Origin: Ehretia macrophylla
Lineage: Eukaryota; Streptophyta; Magnoliopsida; Boraginales; Ehretiaceae
Assembly: GCA_037974665.1 (NCBI GenBank)
Contig: CM075767.1
Coordinates: 22,407,498 to 22,471,497 of the forward strand
Direction: 5' to 3'
DNA length: 64,000 nt
The number at the start of each line of letters is the position of its first letter. The stretch's first letter is position 1. The position numbers and the translations under genes were made by a program. A model generated the notes under the pieces. The model was not told where the DNA came from. It saw nothing but the letters and a program-made list of their open reading frames with translations, and made no database searches. Below are positions 24,613 through 35,630 of this stretch, piece after piece.

Positions 24613-24971
24613 AATTACCTTCTTGGTTATATTCAGAAGTATTAGATTCTGAGGCAGTGAAATGTAAAGAATTATTGCCTACGACAATACTTTTTCTAAA
24701 GCGATGATTATAACTTAACTTGTGTATAGTGAAAGAGAAGGTACAAATTGAAAAATATTAACTACTAATTAATAATTCACAATAAAAGAAACAAGTATCA
24801 ATATATAAATATTGAACAAAAATCTACGTTGTTAACGTAAAGAGTATATATATAATGCTTGAGACCTTCTACTCTCAGGCCTCAACCATGCGAAATCTTA
24901 TCAACGCCGACAGAAGTACAATGAAACCAAGTCTCCTGCTCTCTAGACTCAGGTGTAGTCTAATGATAAGT

Positions 24972-26064
24972 CAGGGCGGAGGGAGGAAGGGGTCGGGTCC
25001 CCCAACCTGCAAAAAAAAAAGGAAAATATTTAATGGAGTTTTTAAAAAAAAATTAGATTTGGTCCCTCTAATAAATATTTAAAACGTGTGAAAAGTTTTT
25101 AAAATTATGGAGTTGGCTTGGTCGTTAGTCACATATAGCATTTATGTTGATGATGTGGGTTTAAGTCACTATAGTTGCATATATTTTTGTAGTTTTAGTT
25201 ATGGATGAAAAAGAATTAAGGGTAAATAGCGTATCGGCCCCCTGTGATTTACCATAAGTGCAAGTCGGGTCTCTGTGGTTTCATAATTAGCTTATAACCC
25301 CCTATGCTTTTCAAAATTGAAGCATGCATGCCCCCTCTGTCAAACAATCTGTCAATGTTAACAGAATTTATTATGCACGTGCTAGTAACGCAACTGTTTG
25401 TGTTTTTTACACGATTGACCAATATGTATGAGGTGCGCAATGGCCCCTTGTGTTTTTAATGATAGTGCGCAATAGCCCCCTGTGTTTTTAATGATGATGT
25501 GCAATGGCCCCCTGTGTTTTTAATGATGGTGTACAATGGCCCCTTGTGTTTTTAAAGATATTTGATATGCTGATATTACCTCGGGGGCATTTGTGTCATT
25601 TTGATATTGCCGTTAAAATTTTAAACGGACTTGGACAAAAGGGGCACGTGTGCTTCAATTTTCAAAAGCACAGGGGGTTATAAGCCAATTATGAAACTAC
25701 ATGGACTCGACTTGCACTTATAGTAAACCACAGGGGGCCGAGATGCTATTATTGAATACATAAACTATTTAATTTGTACCATGAATAAGAAAAAATAGTT
25801 AAATATACAATTTAGAATTATTATAATATTTTCTTTTGATGAATCTAAAATGTAAACTATTTGATATTAAAAAATATGCTCGAAACGATTATTTTGCTTA
25901 AAAAAATTTAAAAGTACAGTAACATGAAACCATAACCAATTTTTTTTTAATAAAACTGTAAAAAGAAAAATTGTAAAAATTGAGTATCTTTTTTATTAAT
26001 CCAAAAAATACTATACAAAAATTTTTTTTGACCTCCTAACATTAAATTTTTGGCTCTGTCCACG
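24972..26064 (+). mobile_element. hAT-like element nested in the SINE
   Basis: The terminal sequences cagggcggag and (rc) cgtggacagagcc resemble the common plant hAT terminus CAGTGGCGGAGCC. An 8-bp duplication tgataagt / tggtaagt (24964-24971, 26065-26072) flanks it with one mismatch. No transposase remains. It carries an inverted-repeat element at 25220-25755. Confidence 0.6.
25220..25755. mobile_element. Long-terminal-inverted-repeat MITE (gggtaaat family)
   Basis: Arms of about 110-130 bp are inverted copies: the left starts gggtaaatagcgtatcgg, and the right ends ccgagatgctattattga. Both contain ggccccctgtg and tataaccccct. The internal part has four tandem copies of a unit like tgcgcaatggccccctgtg (25433-25545). 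It is related to the elements at 27709, 36078 and 62350. Its target duplication is not clear. Confidence 0.7.
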
Positions 26065-26178
26065 TGGTAAGTTACATCCCCTTGCAAGCGGGCAGCCAGG
26101 ATTCGATTCCCTTTGTGAGTGGGGGGCAGGGGGGAATGGGGGAGGATAAAAAAAAAAAAAAAGTCTGCTGCTCTTTAG

Positions 26179-26954
26179 TAAGCAACATCTACAATCGGAC
26201 AAATGAAGTAGGCATGGTGCCTAGCAAAAAATTTGAAGTAGGCATGGCAAGCCGCATGCACCAACAACTATATATGCAAGTGCAAGCGTCTGCCTCCTCG
26301 TGGCATATATATATCAATAATCGTCATGAATGACCTGGACAAATCCTTCTTGAGAAGACTTGCACATGAAGTAGTTCTCAGTTATTGGACGTCCAGCAGA
26401 TTAACAATCGCTCGCATGCTATTCTGATGCAGATAATCAAAAACTGAGATTGCATGCAATTCGCAACACCTGTTGACTTGGTTTCTTCTAAATCAAAGAT
26501 GGCCACGGAGGAGCTGATCAATTTTGTCTGCTCACAAACTTCCGTAAGAGTGAACTAGACCTTCAGGATTATAAAAAGCTTTGATATTACAATATGGATA
26601 AATTCTTGCGGCTTGTGGAGCAAAGACAAACAATGCTATCAATGAACAAGTCAGAACGATTGTTGGCCGCTGATGATATATATCGCCAGCATTAGTGTTG
26701 TCTGTTCCGGCATTGTTACTTACCACTAGAATTAGGGTTTGTGTCGTTTGGTTTCATGGTGTACCTGTGTCTGTATTTATTTTTTTCTCATTGGATTGTT
26801 GTATTTTGGCCATTTGATTGTATCTTTGATATTGTGTTAATATAACTATCTTTTCCACAAAAAAACGAAAAAACGATTGTGCTTTTGACAAAAAAAAAAA
26901 AAAAGGAAAGAACGATTGTCCTGCGATTGCGTGGCTGAAAATAAACCCCGTTGA
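26179..26954. other. Distal upstream region of bHLH copy 1
   Basis: No gene is supported. 26180-26450 matches 41980-42370 of unit B. The rest has simple A-tracts and no recognised feature. Confidence 0.5.
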
Positions 26955-27067
26955 CCTGCCAAATAATTTCCTTTTTTGTATTGTACGTAAAATCAAAATT
27001 TACCGCCGCGCAACTCTAAAGACCGATCACCCTTTTCCTTTTTTCCTTTGTTATCCTAGTTTAATTA

Positions 27068-27082
27068 TCTATATAAATATGG
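27068..27082 (+). promoter_or_regulatory. TATA box of bHLH copy 1
   Basis: tctatataaatatgg lies 65-75 bp before the start codon at 27146, leaving room for a short leader. The surrounding 200 bp (26955-27145) are conserved in unit B, where an equivalent TATA stretch lies at 46735-46750. Confidence 0.65.
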
Positions 27083-27145
27083 CAATAGACACGCGTTTCC
27101 TGGTTGCTTTTGAATCTTTGCATTATTATTTTATCAATCATTAAG

Positions 27146-29585
27146 ATGAGCGATCAGCTGCCAAAATGGAATTTATGTGCAACACCTGAAATTGATCCTC
27201 ACGGACAACAATTGAGATCAACTCAAATAAATGTTACTTTACCTTCTGATCCAAATTTTTGGCTTCAGGCAACACCTTCTTCATTACGTTTAGGTGCACC
27301 TGAAACAGCTATTTATCCAAGCAAGTACAATGTGCAACCAAGTGTTTGGGTTCAATCCGCGCAAGAAGATCAAGCCACGACCAGCATTACATCTCAGCGT
27401 AAAATGGAGGTGGGAGAATCAAGTGGAAGAAATAGAAAACGTAAGGAGTTGGAGCTTGCACAGGCTCAAAGCGAAGTGAGTTTTTCTACGCACCATTAGC
27501 TATTTTCCATTCACATTGGTTCACTTTTTCTTTTATTTTTTTATTTGTCCTCAAAATTATAATCTTTTTTTTTTCTTTTTCTTCTCTTCTCTTGTCTTAG
27601 GGGAAGGACGACGAATCGAAGAGAAAGGGAGTTAATTTGCAGTGCGAAAAATCACGTAATCAGATACGTATTATGTCCGAAAGGGTGAGACAGAAGGACA
27701 TTTAAAGTGGGTAAATTTCACACTTAGTCCCTATTATTTATATGTATTTTTCATGTAGTATTTAAAATTTCAAAAGATTTATAATGGTTCTTAATGTTTA
27801 TAAAAGTTATTCAAAATAGCCCTTATTGTTCAAACTTAGTCAATTTAGTCCTTATTATTTTAAAAAAAATTCAATTCAATCCCTTATTCATGACCCCTAT
27901 TTAGGGACTAAATTAAATTTTACAGGAAACAATAGGGACTAAATTGATTAATTTTAAACAATAAAAATTATTTTAAATCATTTATAAATATTAAAAACTA
28001 ATATAATTTTTTTAGAATATTAAAAGCTAATTAAAAAAAAAGGTGTAAACAATAGGACTAAATATCAAATTTACCCTTTAAACTACGTACTTTTAGAAGC
28101 ACTAAAAAGCCACGTTACATGAAGTGCCATACGTTTTTGGTTGGTGGTACGCAAACATTCAGTGCTCAGGATAGTATAACCTTAGGGGGTAAAAGTCAAA
28201 AAATATCTCATGAGGTTATATTGAATAATCAGCATGGACACTGGCTTTTTTAACTCACGGTTTTTCCATATGTTTGCATGTAACAGAGACGTAGGGAAAG
28301 GATTAAGGAGACGATGAAAGCTCTCAAGGAACTTATACCCGGCTGCGATAAGGTCAATCGTACTTCTAATATTGTTTACATATTCCACAGCGCCATTTAC
28401 GCAAAACATGAAACATTTTAATCTTGCAGTTTATTTAGTTACATATGCATGGCATATCGTATCAGCCAAACTTCTTATATATATATATTATATTGCTTTT
28501 TGTAAATTCAAATTCTATTTAATGAAAAAATCTAACAGGGTATGGCTAAAAGTTCTAATTTGTGTATGGGGAATGTAATAGTAACATTCCAAGATTTGTG
28601 CTCAGAGTCAGAGATATCAAGGTTTTACGAAAAGAATAAGTTTTAGTGTTAGAAACGAAAAGGACAACATTCACCGCCGATTGCGCAGATGACATATAAT
28701 ATAATATTGTATTAAGTTAGAATATAACATTTGTCACATATCGAAAAATTAAAAATTTTAAGGTCACTTTATAATACAATTGATTTTAGGATGAGATCTC
28801 ATTTATCTTAACATGTTATTAGAGCCTAAGTACCAAAATGCTTACGTGACCTCGTTCCGACAAGTCTTAAATTAGCTATCTCTTTTCACGTATAATTACT
28901 TGTACCAGTTTTCTATTAATCGAATTCTAGGCTCACAGATTTGTGTAAACTACACTAGTTAAAACGATGCATTCACATATCGATTCCTTCCATGTTCTAA
29001 ACTTCCATTTCCTTTTGCTTTCCGATTTTTGTCAGATTGGAAAAGCTGAAATTCTAGATGACGCCATTGAATACATTAAAGCGATGAAGCATCAACTTCA
29101 AGTAACTTATATCTTCTCTATTTTTTTTATTTTATTTTTTGTCAATCAAGTAACTTCTATCATCGCTATAGTATTTGCTTTCTTGTTTACCATACTTTTT
29201 TGTTAACAATTGACAGTTGTACCAGTTGATGTCCATGGGAGCAAGTCCTCTACACCATATGCCGACGGGCATTAATTTCCAAATGCAGACATATGGTATG
29301 CCTTGGCCACCTGGACTTCCAATCGTTCCACCCCTATCAGGCAGTCTTCATCCATCGCCTTCGGCAGCAACAAGTTGGCCAGGATTATATGGGTCTGGAC
29401 TTGTTCCACGACCACAAGTGCAAATGCAAATGCAAATCAATCCTCTCCAACCATTGACGGCAGCAATGGCTACTCCAATCGTGCAACCAATGTTTGTTCC
29501 CACAATCTCTTCCTCATCCACCGATCCAAGGCAAGGGGATTCCAGATCACGAACGACTCCGAAAATTCCACCTAGTTTCCCTTAA
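27146..29585 (+). CDS. bHLH transcription factor, PIF-like, five exons
   Basis: Exons by GT-AG rule and homology: 27146-27475, 27601-27684, 28287-28352, 29036-29101, 29217-29585; all junctions keep the frame, giving about 304 residues. The bHLH domain spans exons 2-4: basic region SRNQIRIMSERRRRERI, helix 1 MKALKELIPGCDK, helix 2 AEILDDAIEYIKAMKHQLQ, then LMSMGASPLHHMPTG. This intron pattern and the MSMG sequence after helix 2 are those of phytochrome-interacting-factor-like bHLH proteins. The N-terminal half has no visible phytochrome-binding motif; it ends in a basic GRNRKRKE patch. The C-terminus is rich in Met, Gln, Pro and Ser. The canonical basic-region histidine is arginine here, while the Glu and Arg contacts remain, so E-box binding may be altered. 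Nuclear role inferred. Upstream ATG at 27104 is in frame but lies before the conserved start. Confidence 0.75.
27709..28076. mobile_element. MULE-type MITE in intron 2 of bHLH copy 1
   Basis: A 368-bp element with termini gggtaaatttcacacttagt and (rc) gggtaaatttgatatttagt has long inverted arms containing gtccctatt. tttaaagt / tttaaact flank it (27701-27708, 28077-28084). It sits in the 602-bp intron 2 (27685-28286), well away from both splice sites, and is absent from the corresponding place in unit B. Confidence 0.75.
28715..28826 (+). mobile_element. TRIM relic (family I) in intron 3
   Basis: The sequence resembles the reverse complement of the TRIM LTR at 43041-43162: it has gaatataacatttgtcacat, aaaaattttaagg and ends atcttaaca (28813). 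A degenerate methionine-tRNA primer site tgttattagagcc follows directly. The second LTR is missing. Confidence 0.5.
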
Positions 29586-29636
29586 AATTAGTCAGCGCGC
29601 GGTAGGTGCTACTTTTCTTTCCAAACTTGGTTGTCT

Positions 29637-29936
29637 TGGATATTGACTCTTGTTTTTTTTGTGCTTGTATGTTGTATCTATCATCTGTGGTGCGAGAGGA
29701 ACAAAAAACTATACCAGAATGGCGCTGCAACTGAAGAGAAGGTTCTTCATAATATTTTTGCAGATGTAATTAGTAGGATTTGTACAATTAAGAAATATGT
29801 AGATAAATGCAGAAAATAAGAACTTTAGTATGCAGTGGCAATCAGTTAAATACCGAGTTAGATTGTAAAGTTTGTTAGACTGGTTTTTGAGGTTAAATGG
29901 ATGGATTTATTTGTTTAGCAAAAAAAAAAAAAAAAA
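29637..29936 (+). mobile_element. 5'-truncated LINE (L1-type) 3' end
   Basis: A short frame contains CIYHLWCERNKKLYQN and EEKVLHNIFADVISRI, the segment that ends plant L1-type reverse transcriptase proteins after the zinc-binding region. A non-coding 3' tail and a 17-base A-run (29920-29936) follow. Unit B lacks it: homology to unit B stops at about 29636 (ggttgtctt). No clear target duplication. Confidence 0.65.
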
Positions 29937-29981
29937 CTTGATTTATTTATTTATCTTTTTCTGAAGGAGGCACAAGCCGAA

Positions 29982-30255
29982 TTACAAAGAAATAATTCTT
30001 GGAGATTTTACACCCCTTTTATCTCTCCCTACATACGATAGAAGGTTTTCTGAAGGTTGATGAAGAACTTGTGTTCCCACAAGGTTACTCAATATAAAAT
30101 TTGCTAACCAATCAGCACACTTATTAGCCTCCAACTCCTCAAAGTTAGCCGTCATGCTTCTGCAACGTTTCATAATGGGTTGGATTACGCTATTTTGTGA
30201 ACAGCCATTACGTACACAATTCACCACCAGCATAGAATCAGACTCGATGCCAAGG
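29982..30255 (-). pseudogene. Plant retroelement RNase H-like fragment
   Basis: The minus-strand frame reads LGIESDSMLVVNCV and then ELEANKCADWLANFIL, characteristic of the RNase H-like domain (RVT_3 type) that closes many plant LINE-derived proteins. Catalytic E and D in ESDS are visible. The N-terminal part is missing; the fragment is cut at its 5' side by the chromovirus insertion (target site at 30256-30260). It is likely a LINE relic inserted opposite to the one at 29637. Confidence 0.6.
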
Positions 30256-30260
30256 GATAC

Positions 30261-30663
30261 TGAGATGTTACCTCAACACAATTTAAGGAGATCGTAAGGA
30301 GATCTCTTTGATTGAATTCAAATAGAGCAGAATTACAGTAATGATAAGCCAATTTGAGAGAATTGGGAACTGTTACAGAGTTGAGATATAGAAGAAATAG
30401 AGAACAGAGAAGAAGAAAGAGTTTAGCTTATACAATTTTTGCCTACAATTCTTCTAATTTCTCCTCTATTTATAAGTTTCCTGAGCTAATGCCAACGTCT
30501 AACAAACTCTGACAAATGCTGAGGTGGTTTCTTTGTACGCAATCCCCTTCCTAATGGCCCTGGGTTATTAGGAATCATCTCCTTTGCATTGCCATTGATA
30601 TTTGATTCTCCTAGAGACACGTCACCTGCTGCCTTTTGCTGATCTGTCAAAGAGCTCATGCCA
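30261..30663 (-). repeat. Chromovirus 3' LTR
   Basis: It begins tgagatgttacc and ends gagctcatgcca (plus reading), about 403 bp, and is near-identical to 35168-35580. The pol reading frame runs through the polypurine tract into this LTR and stops at 30486, so the LTR encodes the last ~58 residues of pol. Confidence 0.9.
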
Positions 30664-33600
30664 ATGCCCCCCCCCCCCCCCCCTCCCCCTCCCCCTCCCC
30701 CTCCCCCTTTACAAGGAACCTTGTCCGCAAGGTTCAAAAAATGTTGGTAGTCTTCCCAGGTTGCATCTTCCACTAGTAGTCCCTCCCACTGAACCAAGAC
30801 TTGATCAATGTCTTGTCCTTGCCTCTGAATGGTTCGTTGTGATATTATAGCAACTGGTTGCAGCAATGGTGAAGAGTTGTAAGAAAGCTCTGGTAGTGGC
30901 GTGGAAGCTATGTCAGAAGTTTCTTGATATCTCTTCAACTGAGAAACATGGAATACAGGATGTATCTTGGATGATGAAGGGAGCTCCAACTTATAAGCCA
31001 TACTGCCTATGCATTCCACAATATTGTAGGGGCCATAAAAGCGTCGACAGAGTTTGGCATTTAAATTCTTGTGAACTGAGATCTGTCTGTAAGGCTACAA
31101 CCTTACCCAGACTCTGTCACCAATCTCAAAACTTTCTTCACGTCTCTTTTTATCAGCATAAAATTTAATGCGTTGTTGGGATTTTAACAAATTATATCTT
31201 AATTGTTGGAGAAGTTGATCTCTCTGTTGTAGCTCTTCCTCTACGGCCTGATTGGTAGTAGAGCCAGGAAGGTAACGGACGATGGTAGGTGGTGATCGTC
31301 CGTACAAGGCCTGAAATGGCGACATGCCAGCTGATGTGTGGTAAGCCGTGTTGTACCATAATTCTGCCCAAGGAAGGTACTTAGCCCACTGAGATGGTGT
31401 GTCAGCCACAAAGCATCTAAGGTACATTTCAAGACTTCGGTTGACAATTTCAGTTTGTCTATCACTTTGAGGGTGGTATGCACTGCTCATAGCCAACGTA
31501 GTTCCCTGTAATGTGAAAATTTCTTTCCAAAACTTGCTTAGAAAAACAGTGTCTCTATCGCTCACAATAGATCTTGGTAGACCATGTAAGCGTATGATCT
31601 CTCTAACAAAAGCATTGGCAACCCGTGTGCTTGTGAGGGGAGGATGAAGGGCAATGAAATGACTGTACTTGTTGAGTCTATCAAGCACAACCAAAATTAT
31701 ATTTTTACCTTCAGAACAAGGAAGTCTAGCAACAAAATCCATGCTTACATCCTCCCATACTTGGGTGGGGATTGGCAACTGTTGCAAGAGTCCCGGAGGA
31801 TGAAGTTGGGACACCTTCATTTCTTGGCATACCTTGCATTGGTTGACAAATTCTGTGACATCCTTGCGCATATTTTTCCAATAAAACCCATCGGCGACCC
31901 TTTGAAACGTGCGAAGAGTTCCTGCATGACACCCTAAAGGAGATGAATGAAATTCTTTGAGCAACTGGAACCTTATGGGAGACTGGGATGCAACCACAAT
32001 TTTGCTGCGCCGTAATATCAATCCATTTTGGAATGAAAAGTTAGATGTACTTGAGTCTTGCTCTTGTAATTTAGCTCGTAGCTTCAACAACTCTTCTTGA
32101 TTTTGATTCTCAGCCTTAAGGAGTTGAATAATATCAAAAGTTGGTTGAGTGAAGGCCAAAAAACTCTCAGTTGGAGCTCGAGAGAGGGCGTCAGCAGCTT
32201 GATTTTCACGCCCCGGTTGATAAAGAATCTCGAACTCATATCCCAACAACTTAGATAACCACTTCTGTTGCCCCAGGGTTTGAATAGTTTGACATGTCAG
32301 GCTCTTCAAGCTCCGTTGATCAGTTTTGATGAAGAAATTCCTTCCAAACAAGTATTGTCACCATTTTTGAACTGCGACGATAATGGTATACATTTCTCGA
32401 CTATAAGTGGATGCCGCCTGCATTCTTATAGACAATTTTTGACTATGAAAAGCTATGGGGTGGTTGTTTTATTGTAGCACTGCCCCAATGCCCATGCTCG
32501 ATGCATCAGATTCAATAGTAAATGGCACATTGAAATCTGGTAATGAGAGGACTGGAGCTTTTGTCATGGCATCTTTCAACTTGTCAAAGGCAGTGTGGGC
32601 AGCCTCAGTCCATTCAAAAGCATTATTGCGAAGGAGATCAGTAAGGGGGCCTGCTATGACTGCATAGTTACGGATAAACCTTCTATAATACCCCGTAAGA
32701 CCCAGAAACCCTCTCAGGCTTTTGATTGTGCTAGGCATTAGCCAGTCCAACATTGCTTTGATCTTGTCTCTGTCCATCGAAAGACCATGACCTGACACAA
32801 TATGACCAAGATACTATATTTCCACCTGCCCAAATAAACATTTGGTTTTCTTGGCAACAATTCCCTGTTGTTATAATATGGATAACACGTGCTGAAAATG
32901 ATCCAAATGTTCGGCCCAATCCCTGCTATACACCAAAATATCATTAAAAAAAACAAGAACGAAGGAATGGTTTAAAAACCTCGTTCATTGTAGCTTGGAA
33001 GGTTGCCGGAGCGTTAGTGAGGCCGAACGGCATCACTAAATATTCATAATGGCCTTGATGTGTTCGGAATGCTGTTTTTGGAATATCTTCTTCTCGAACT
33101 CTAATTTGATGATAACCGGCTAGTAAATCTAACTTCGAAAATATTCGAGCTCCATGTAACTCATCAAATAGCTCATCAATTGTAGGAATTGGAAAGCGAT
33201 CTTTTATAGTCACCGCATTTAAAGCTCGATAATCGGTACAAAATTTCCATGTACCATCCTTCTTCTTGACTAGTAAAACAGAAGAAGAATAAGGGCTCGT
33301 GCTTGGGCGTATGTTGCCATCTGAAAGCATTTCTTTAACCAACCGTTCAATTTCATTTTTCTGAAAGTGCGGGTACTGGTATGGCTTTACATTAATTGGT
33401 GGAACACCGAGTTGTAGCGGAATTACGTGATCTTGACTACGAGTTGGAGGAAGACCAAGAGGTTTGGTAAAGACCATCGGATATTGAGCCAAGAGAGCTT
33501 CAAGATCAGGAGTGTGAACTGGAACTACTGGTTCAGAAATGGGCACCATCTCAAGACGATAGTACTCACATACTGCCTTAGTGTCTTGCAATCATTTAAA

Positions 33601-33810
33601 ACTCTTGAATTGCATTGGTTCAACGATTGTTGCAGCTTCTCCTTGTAGCATTATCTGTTGGTCTGGAACACAAAAGCCCAAGGTAAGTGTAGAATAATTC
33701 AATTGAATAGGTCCAAGAGTGATTAACCTTTATATGCCCAAAACAACATCAGCACCATGTAGAGGAAGCACATACAAATCAGTACAAATCTCATGCCCCT
33801 GAACAGTAAT
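30486..33810 (-). pseudogene. Chromovirus pol: RT, RNase H, integrase, chromodomain
   Basis: RT begins near 33430 with [13 protein letters not shown] and has [17 protein letters not shown] and [16 protein letters not shown]. The active-site motif reads FFNDILVYS after a one-base frameshift near 32960; the first catalytic Asp is Asn. RNase H follows (GFLGLTGYYRRF, SDASSMGIGAVL, KTDQRSL, ADALSR) with stops at 32469 and near 32355. Integrase has the H-H-C-C region, CKVCQEMK, WEDVSMDFVARLP, IVSDRDTVF, YHPQSDRQTE. After a stop at 31095 a chromodomain closes the protein (VLVQWEGLLVEDATWEDY), then 14 glycines encoded by the polypurine tract and an LTR-encoded tail. Further stops at 33591 and 33730 and the frameshift make it inactive. 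Confidence 0.88.
30664..30710 (-). other. Expanded G-rich polypurine tract, coding
   Basis: The minus strand reads aaagggggaggggg repeated about five times and then a run of 18 or so G, next to the LTR end at 30663. This is the plus-strand primer region of the chromovirus and at the same time encodes a polyglycine run in pol. The other LTR has no such tract beside it, as expected. Exact length is liable to assembly error. Confidence 0.8.
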
Positions 33811-33816
33811 TTTAGC

Positions 33817-35144
33817 TTATTTCACGCAGCCTTCGGTACGGAGCCGTTCTCTACTGCCTACTACCACAGCGAATGCCGGAGATGACTCAATTGGAAGATT
33901 GAGGTAACGTGCAACACGAGTTTGGACAAAGTTATGGGTACTACCCCCATCCACCAATAGTTGCGCCGGTGCGCCCAAAAGAACACCATTAAACCGAAGT
34001 GTCGAGAGAGATTGGTAACCCACCATGGCATGGTAGAAAATTTCAGGAACTTCGGAAGGTGGTACAGTGATGGCGTTAGAGGAAGGAGGTGAAGTATCAG
34101 AAGGTGGGCTAGTATCATCATCTTTAAAGTCCAAGATGAACAATTTAGGAGCTGACTTGCACCTGTGAGAAGCTGACCATTTCTCATCACAGGAATAGCA
34201 AAGCCCTTTTTCTCGTTTGGTTGAGATTTCAGCTGGAGTAAGGCGTCGAAAAGGGAGAGGAGATATGGAATTTGTGGTACGAGAGAAGGGTGGTTGGTGA
34301 GCTAAGAGAGGTGTAATAGGGGTGGGTAAAAGATCTGGAGAGAATAAGGTGTTTGGGCCAGAGGGTTGAGGTCCAGATATAATAGATGGGTTTGGATTTG
34401 GGCAAAAGGTAATGGGCCGAACTATAGACTTGCGTAGCTCGGTTAACTTAGTTTCTTGTAAACGGGCTAATTCATTGGCGCGGTTCATGGTGGTGGGTTG
34501 AAAAGCAAGAACTTCAGTTTTGATATCAGCCCGAAGCCCATAAATGAAGCAGTGGACAAGGAATTACGAAGGTAGATTGGTGGTTCTGTTTGCAAGGGCT
34601 TCGAAAGAGGCTTGGTAATCGGCTACAGTGGAAGTTTGGTGAAGTTTAGCTAAGGAGCCATGGGGTCTTCAAATTCCATCGGAGCAAAGCGTACCTCGAA
34701 AGCACGAGTAAATGCCGACCAAGAACTCAATTGTTTGTTCCTAGCCATCCACTGATACCATTGAAGAGCCAACCCATCCATGTGGAAGGAGGTGATGGTC
34801 AATCGCTGAGAATCTTCGACGAAATAGTAATCAAAGTATTGTTCCGCTTTAAAAATCCATTCGACGGCATCGGAGCCATCAAAGCGTGGAAAATCTAAGC
34901 GGAGAGTATGGGAGAGAGGAGCCGTACTACCACCAGATCGACCAACACTTGGAGGCGAACGTGACGAAGAGGATTCGTCGACGCGGAGTGCCTGGTTAAC
35001 TTTGCCATCCAATGTTGTGATCTGCAGCGCAAGCTGCTCCATAGAGTGTTGTTGAGAGGCCACGACTGATTGTAACCCTTCAAGGACTAAAGCTTGTTGA
35101 CGAAACAAATCATCGAATACCTTAGAGCGAGTACCGTCTGCCAT
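33817..35144 (-). pseudogene. Chromovirus gag and protease
   Basis: The start codon at 35144 (MADGTRSKVFDD) lies 23 bp inside the 5' LTR. The gag core is recognisable: LDFPRFDGSDAVEWIFKAEQ, TITSFHMDGLALQWYQWM. A one-base shift near 34653 and a stop at about 34565 break the frame. The second half has the zinc knuckle CYSCDEKWSASHRC near 34160-34205 and the retropepsin LVDGGSTHNFV near 33930-33960. The frame ends at 33817 in a TAA. Capsid and protease would be made as one polyprotein with pol in an intact element. Confidence 0.85.
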
Positions 35145-35167
35145 CGTTCGGGAATGAAAGCACCAAT

Positions 35168-35580
35168 TGAGATGTTACCTTAACACAATTTAAGGAGATC
35201 GTAAGGAGATCTCTTTGATTGAATTCAAATAGAGCAGAATTACAGTAATGATAAGCCAATTTGAGAGAATTGGGAACTGTTACAGAGTTGAGATATAGAA
35301 GAAATAGAGAATGATAGAGAATAGAGAAGAAGAAAGAGTTTAGCTCATACAATTTTTGCCTACAATTCTTCTAATTTCTCCTCTATTTATAAGTTTCCTT
35401 AGCTAATGCCAACGCCTAACAAACTCTCACAAATGCTGAGGTTGTTTCTTAGTGCACAATCCCCTTCCTAACGGCCCTGGGTTATTAGGAATCATCTCCT
35501 TTGCATTGCCATTGATATTTGATTCTCCTAGAGACATGTCACCTACTGCCTTTTGCTGATCTGTCAAAGAGCTCATGACA
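35168..35580 (-). repeat. Chromovirus 5' LTR
   Basis: A 413-bp LTR, tgagatgttacc to gctcatgaca. It carries a 10-bp insertion (gatagagaat type, near 35310) relative to the 3' LTR. On the minus strand it holds a TATA box and is the presumed promoter. The sequence after it in element sense, attggtgctttcattcc, is the presumed primer site; I do not recognise the tRNA. Confidence 0.9.
35381..35391 (-). promoter_or_regulatory. TATA box in chromovirus 5' LTR
   Basis: Plus ctctatttata, minus TATAAATAGAG, a good plant TATA box within the LTR. The same sequence is present in the 3' LTR near 30461-30472. Confidence 0.6.
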
Positions 35581-35630
35581 GATACCATCATTTTTCTTCA
35601 TGTATATATAGGACAAGAGATTGTGAAAAT

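Larger units (their letters stand above)
24947..26160 (+). mobile_element. SINE interrupted by a hAT-like element
   Basis: Head ctcaggtgtagtctaatgat (box-A like) and tail with box B ggattcgattccc (26099-26111) and a terminal A-run (26149-26162) together make one tRNA-derived SINE of about 115 bp plus tail. A direct repeat aagtctcctgctctctag / aagtctgctgctctttag flanks it (24929-24946, 26161-26178). Unit B has the empty site (near 41960-41975). The hAT-like insertion splits the body. Confidence 0.7.
30261..35580 (-). mobile_element. Chromovirus (Ty3/gypsy, chromodomain class), complete but inactive
   Basis: The 5320-bp element has LTRs at 30261-30663 and 35168-35580 and a perfect target duplication gatac (30256-30260, 35581-35585). 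The empty site is visible in unit B (near 49975). Gag, protease, RT, RNase H, integrase and chromodomain follow in order on the minus strand. The small size suggests the Reina clade, but that is inference. LTRs differ by about 14 substitutions and one 10-bp indel (by eye), so it is a moderately old insertion, made after the A/B duplication or lost in B. Confidence 0.92.

Noticed and set aside
25433..25545. Possible CRISPR-like repeat array
   Set aside because: The units are adjacent without unique spacers and the DNA is plant; it is a tandem repeat in a MITE.
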